Shown here piece after piece: positions 60,511 through 64,000 of a stretch of 64,000 bases of DNA. The position numbers and the translations under genes are program-made. The notes under the pieces are model-generated. The model was given only the letters and a program-made list of their open reading frames with translations. It did not search any database and was not told the origin of the DNA. Numbering within the stretch: position 1 is the first letter of the stretch; each line of letters starts with the position of its first letter. Origin of the DNA: Burkholderia sp. HI2500 (GTDB lineage Bacteria > Pseudomonadota > Gammaproteobacteria > Burkholderiales > Burkholderiaceae); contig NZ_NKFL01000006.1 of assembly GCF_002223055.1 (NCBI RefSeq), forward strand, positions 1,178,001 through 1,242,000, written 5' to 3'.

Positions 60511-61686
60511 ATGAAGCTTCTCACTTCCCGCCTGCGGCGCCTGTTCGCGCCGATCGGCCTGCACTGGTATCTCGCTCTCCTCCTCGCGCTCGACGCGCTC
60601 ATGGTGCTGCGCCCCGTCGTCGAGCATGCCCGGCTCGGCGTGCATCACGCGTGGCTCGCCGATGCGCTGAACCTCGTCGACAACGCCGGGCTCGTCGTGT
60701 TGCCGCAAGTGGTCGTCGCGGCCGGCCTCGCGACGATGGCCATCGGCATCGTGCTGCGCGCCCGCGTCGCGTGGGTGCTGTCGATCCTGCTGCTGGTCGC
60801 GGCCGCCGCGATCAGCGTGCTCGGCGGCTATCGAAGCCACGCGGTGTTCGTCTACACGGCCGTGCTGGCCGTCGCGCTGCTGTACTACTGGCGGCACTTC
60901 GACCGCGCGAGCGTCGCCGCGAGCAGCCTGTTCGCGTTGCTGAGCATCGTGTCGCTGCTGATCTACGCGACCTTCGGCGTGCTGTATCTCGGCGACGAAT
61001 TCACGCCGCCCGTCCACGATCTCGCCACGGCCGTCTATTTCTCGATCGTGTCGATGTCGACGGTGGGCTACGGCGACATCGTCCCGCACGCGCCGACCGC
61101 CCGCCTGTTCACCGCGTCGGTGATCGTGCTCGGCATCACGGTGTTCGCGACGTCGATCAGCGCGGTCGTCGGGCCCGTGATCGGCGGCAATCTGAAACGG
61201 ATCGTCAAGGGAGGCATTTCGAACGTGATCCGCAAGCATCATTACCTGATCGTCGGCGCGACACCCGTCGCGCATGCCGTGCACGACGGGCTGCGCAAGC
61301 GCGGCTACGCGGTGACCGTCGTCGTGCCGGCCGGCGTCGAGCACAACTATCCGGTCGCGACCGACCTGATCGTCGGCGATGCGACCGACCACGCGGTGCT
61401 GGAACGCGCCGGCGCGGCGACCGCGCGTGCGGTGCTCGCGCTGCGCTCCGACGATGCCGAGAACGCGTTCATCATCCTCGCGATCCGCGAGATCGCATCG
61501 TCGGTGCGCACGGTCGCGCTCGTGAACCAGCAGCGCAACCTCGAACGGCTGCGCCTGCTGAAGCCCGACATGGTGTTTTCGCCGCAGCAGCTGGCGGGCG
61601 AACTGCTGGCCAGCACGCTCAACGACGAACCCGTCGACAAGTCGCTGATCTCGCACCTGCTGTTCGGCACGGCCGACGCCGCATGA
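60511..61686 (+). CDS. kch: Voltage-gated-type potassium channel Kch
   Basis: A 391-residue protein closely resembling E. coli Kch. Five or six transmembrane helices at about residues 13-215 include the filter STVGYGDIVP (Thr184-Asp189) and the pore-helix end ARLFTASVIVLGITVFATSISAVVGP. The C-terminal half is an RCK/TrkA-N domain: HHYLIVGATPVAHAVHDGL, GDATDHAVLERAGAATARAVLAL, EIASSVRTVALVNQQRNLERL. It conducts potassium through the inner membrane, with gating by the RCK domain. An upstream ATG at 60487 would add eight residues. It is on the same strand as the exporter before it and the YqaA gene after it. Confidence 0.93.
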   Translation: MKLLTSRLRRLFAPIGLHWYLALLLALDALMVLRPVVEHARLGVHHAWLADALNLVDNAGLVVLPQVVVAAGLATMAIGIVLRARVAWVLSILLLVAAAAISVLGGYRSHAVFVYTAVLAVALLYYWRHFDRASVAASSLFALLSIVSLLIYATFGVLYLGDEFTPPVHDLATAVYFSIVSMSTVGYGDIVPHAPTARLFTASVIVLGITVFATSISAVVGPVIGGNLKRIVKGGISNVIRKHHYLIVGATPVAHAVHDGLRKRGYAVTVVVPAGVEHNYPVATDLIVGDATDHAVLERAGAATARAVLALRSDDAENAFIILAIREIASSVRTVALVNQQRNLERLRLLKPDMVFSPQQLAGELLASTLNDEPVDKSLISHLLFGTADAA

Positions 61687-61739
61687 CCGTGTGACCCGGT
61701 GCCCCGGATTGGCCGGTGCGTGCCCGGTACAATCGCGCG

Positions 61740-62171
61740 ATGTCCGAATTGCTCACTTACGGCGGCCTGTTCGCCGTGTCGATGGTCGCCGCGACCCTGT
61801 TTCCGCTCCAGTCCGAAGCCGTGCTCGCCGGCCTGCTGCTCGCCGGGCGCGAACCCGTGTGGGCGCTGGTGCTCGTCGCGAGCATCGGCAACGTCGCCGG
61901 CTCTGTGATCAACTGGGCGCTCGGGCGCGGCATCGAGCACTTCCGCGAACGCCGGTGGTTTCCCGTCAAGCCCGCCGCACTTGCACGCGCCGAGCGCTGG
62001 TATGCGCGCTACGGCCGCTGGTCGCTGCTGCTGAGCTGGGCGCCCGTGATCGGCGATCCGCTGACGATGATCGCCGGCGTGCTGCGCGAGCCCCTGCCGT
62101 CGTTCCTCGCGATCGTGACCGTCGCGAAAGTCGCGCGGTATCTCGCGATCGCGTGGCTCGTGACGCACTGA
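61740..62171 (+). CDS. YqaA/DedA family membrane protein
   Basis: A 143-residue membrane protein with a possible -10-like TACAAT (61728-61733) a few bases before its ATG, so its mRNA may be leaderless. Hydrophobic segments are at about residues 5-30, 38-58, 90-110 and 120-140, and the conserved block RYGRWSLLLSWAPVIGDPLTMIAGVLREPL identifies the SNARE-associated/DedA superfamily (YqaA branch). These proteins move lipids across membranes or support envelope homeostasis. It follows the potassium channel by 53 bp. No other start is plausible. Confidence 0.9.
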   Translation: MSELLTYGGLFAVSMVAATLFPLQSEAVLAGLLLAGREPVWALVLVASIGNVAGSVINWALGRGIEHFRERRWFPVKPAALARAERWYARYGRWSLLLSWAPVIGDPLTMIAGVLREPLPSFLAIVTVAKVARYLAIAWLVTH

Positions 62172-62329
62172 CACCCGCTTCTCTTCGCCCATCCGCGCAA
62201 CGTCAGCGCCGGCCGGCGCCGCCATCGACCACGCGCCGCTAAAGATTTCGCCGAAGTTGCCGTATTAACCGGTCGACTAGCGGTGACGCGTGCGTTCCGC
62301 CTCCTCTCCCTCCCCACTCAGGATGTTCC

Positions 62330-64000
62330 ATGAGATTGACTCAATTGGGCCGGGTGAGCGTCGGCGCGCGTCTCGCGGCGCTGGCGTGCGCACTCGTCGC
62401 CGTGCTGTTTACCGTGTTCGCGTGGACGCTCGCTCATTTCGCCGGCCAGCAGCTGGCTGAAGAAGCCCACATGCGGATCGTCGACAAGGAACAGTCGATC
62501 CGCGCGATGGTCGACCTGTTCGACAAGGCGCTGTCGGCCGAAGCCAACCGCTCGATGTCGCTGTTCGCGAGCTTCCTGCCGCCCGATTTCTCGCTCGACC
62601 CGGCGCGCACCGTCGACATCGGCGGCGTTGCCGCGCCGACCCTGCTCGCGGGCGGCCAGCCGCTCGACCTCGACTATTCGATTCCCGACCAGTTCCTGAA
62701 GAAAAGCGGCGCGATCGCGACGATCTTCGCGCGCGACGGCGACGATTTCGTGCGCATCACGACGTCGCTGAAGAAGCAGGACGGCGCGCGTGCCGTCGGG
62801 ACGAAACTCGACCGTGCCGGCCCCGCGTACGCACCGCTCGTCGCCGGACGCAGCTACACGGGCCTCGCGAAGCTGTTCGGCCGGCCGTACATCACGCAGT
62901 ACAAGCCGGTGACCGATGCGACCGGCCGCGTGATCGGCGCGCTGTTCGTCGGCCTCGACATCGGCGCCGAGCTCAAGCTCGTCGAGGACGGCATCCGCTC
63001 GCTGAAGATCGGCGACAACGGCTACTACTTCGTGCTCGATGCGTCGCAGGGCCCGTCGCGCGGCACCTTCGTCGTGCATCCGGATGCCGACGGCCAGCGG
63101 GCCGACGACACGCGCGCGCCGTACGCGCAGATGCTCGCAACCGGCCAGGGGCGGCTCGCGTACACGTCGACCGACCCGGCCGCGCACGACGGCGGCCCGA
63201 CCGCGAAATTCGTGTCGTTCACGACGATTCCGCAGTGGCAGTGGCTCGTCGGCGGCATCGCGCTCGACGACGAACTGCTCGCCACCATGCGCGCCACCCG
63301 CAACCGCTTCCTGATGATCGGCGCGGTGCTCGTCGCGGCGTTCGCGACGCTGTTCGTCATCGTGGTGCGCCGCGTCGTGAGCCGGCCGCTCGATGCGGCG
63401 GCACGGGCGTCCGAACGCTATGCGGCGGGCGATCTCAGCGTGCGCATCCGCGATGGCGCGGCCACCCGCGGCCAGGCCGGCGACGACGAGATCGGCCGGC
63501 TCGTGCAGGCGGTCGACGGGATCGGCGACGGCCTCGCGCGGATCGTCGCGCAGGTGCGCAACAGCTCCGCGGACATCGCGCGCGGCACGGTCGACATTGC
63601 CGCCGGCAGCAGCGACATCGCCGCGCGGATCGCGACGCAGGCGAGCAGCGTCGAACAGACGGCCGCCAGCATGGAACAGATCACCGCCGCCGTGCAGCAG
63701 AGTGCCGAGCACGCGGCGCAAGCCAATGCGCTGGTCGCGGACGCGTCGGCCGCCGCGACGAACGGCGACGCCGCGGTGCAGCGCGTGGTCGCGACGATGG
63801 ACGACATCGGCCGCGCGACGCGCCGGATCGCCGAGATCACCGGCGCGATCGAAGGCATCGCGTTCCAGACCAACATCCTGGCGCTGAACGCGGCCGTCGA
63901 GGCCGCGCGCGCCGGCGAACACGGCAAGGGCTTCGCGGTGGTCGCGGCCGAGGTGCGCGCGCTCGCGCAGCGCAGCGCGGCCGCGGTCAAGGAGATCGAC
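62330..64000 (+). CDS. Methyl-accepting chemotaxis protein, cut by window edge
   Basis: The first 557 codons of a chemoreceptor are present; the frame is open at the right edge. AGGA precedes the ATG by seven bases. It has a membrane helix at about residues 14-36, a long periplasmic sensor domain with features of the Cache 3/Cache 2 fusion ([51 protein letters not shown]), a second helix at about residues 325-345, a HAMP linker ([25 protein letters not shown]) and the start of the signalling domain ([68 protein letters not shown]). It should signal to CheA/CheW; the ligand is unknown. Confidence 0.95.
   Translation, partial: MRLTQLGRVSVGARLAALACALVAVLFTVFAWTLAHFAGQQLAEEAHMRIVDKEQSIRAMVDLFDKALSAEANRSMSLFASFLPPDFSLDPARTVDIGGVAAPTLLAGGQPLDLDYSIPDQFLKKSGAIATIFARDGDDFVRITTSLKKQDGARAVGTKLDRAGPAYAPLVAGRSYTGLAKLFGRPYITQYKPVTDATGRVIGALFVGLDIGAELKLVEDGIRSLKIGDNGYYFVLDASQGPSRGTFVVHPDADGQRADDTRAPYAQMLATGQGRLAYTSTDPAAHDGGPTAKFVSFTTIPQWQWLVGGIALDDELLATMRATRNRFLMIGAVLVAAFATLFVIVVRRVVSRPLDAAARASERYAAGDLSVRIRDGAATRGQAGDDEIGRLVQAVDGIGDGLARIVAQVRNSSADIARGTVDIAAGSSDIAARIATQASSVEQTAASMEQITAAVQQSAEHAAQANALVADASAAATNGDAAVQRVVATMDDIGRATRRIAEITGAIEGIAFQTNILALNAAVEAARAGEHGKGFAVVAAEVRALAQRSAAAVKEID

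Overview
The window is high-GC, gene-dense DNA that reads as chromosome of a Burkholderia cepacia-complex-like betaproteobacterium. This is inferred from codon use, from typical Burkholderiales families (DUF4148, OmpC-type porin, Kch/YqaA, DUF1488, DUF488) and from the density of LysR/IclR/AraC/Lrp regulators paired with transporters. No rRNA, tRNA, CRISPR array or prophage was recognised. About 60 protein genes are supported; both window ends cut a gene.

Layout. 1-1.5 kb: small conserved proteins (an HPF/RaiA-like fragment, two small proteins, a DUF488 protein). 1.6-5.1 kb: aromatic aminotransferase and AroP-type permease, divergent from an Lrp regulator. 5.3-6.3 kb: AT-richer island with a T6SS amidase effector (Tae4-type) overlapping a three-helix membrane protein that may be its immunity factor. 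6.4-10.8 kb: DMT exporter, lipoprotein acid phosphatase/phospholipase C-type enzyme, and diheme peroxidase. 10.9-16.2 kb: methyltransferase, then a polar amino acid ABC importer overlapping an FAD amine/amino acid oxidase, with a divergent IclR regulator. 16.3-17.2 kb: second Tae4 with a classical Tai4. 17.5-21.6 kb: GntR-SDR-BKACE-MFS catabolic cluster. 21.7-22.8 kb: lone TnpB element. 22.9-30.3 kb: ClC channel, porin, DUF4148 protein, LysR, FUSC exporter, small secreted protein.

30.4-34.9 kb: P1-family peptidase and APC permease divergent from a LuxR regulator, plus two small proteins. 35.1-41.6 kb: P450/AraC, LysR, AEC and DMT transporters, secreted repeat protein. 41.7-45.7 kb: beta-alanine/malonate-semialdehyde pathway (aminotransferase and MmsA) divergent from LysR. 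45.8-48.6 kb: MFS exporter, small membrane protein and MarR, divergent from a cupin. 48.7-52.4 kb: epoxide hydrolase, GlxA-type AraC, SDR, small membrane protein. 52.4-58.1 kb: two paralogous MFS importers and a metallo-beta-lactamase-fold protein with an altered metal motif, divergent from a fused double IclR regulator. 58.1-64 kb: small protein, Lrp/LysE pair, Kch potassium channel, YqaA/DedA-type protein, and the start of a chemotaxis receptor.

The genes are mostly independent transporter-enzyme-regulator modules for nutrient scavenging, as expected of the accessory-rich part of a Burkholderia genome. The most unusual items are the Tae4 gene with a membrane-protein partner, the TnpB lacking the usual RuvC-II glutamate, the IclR-IclR fusion beside an atypical metallo-hydrolase, and several clean operator-like palindromes.
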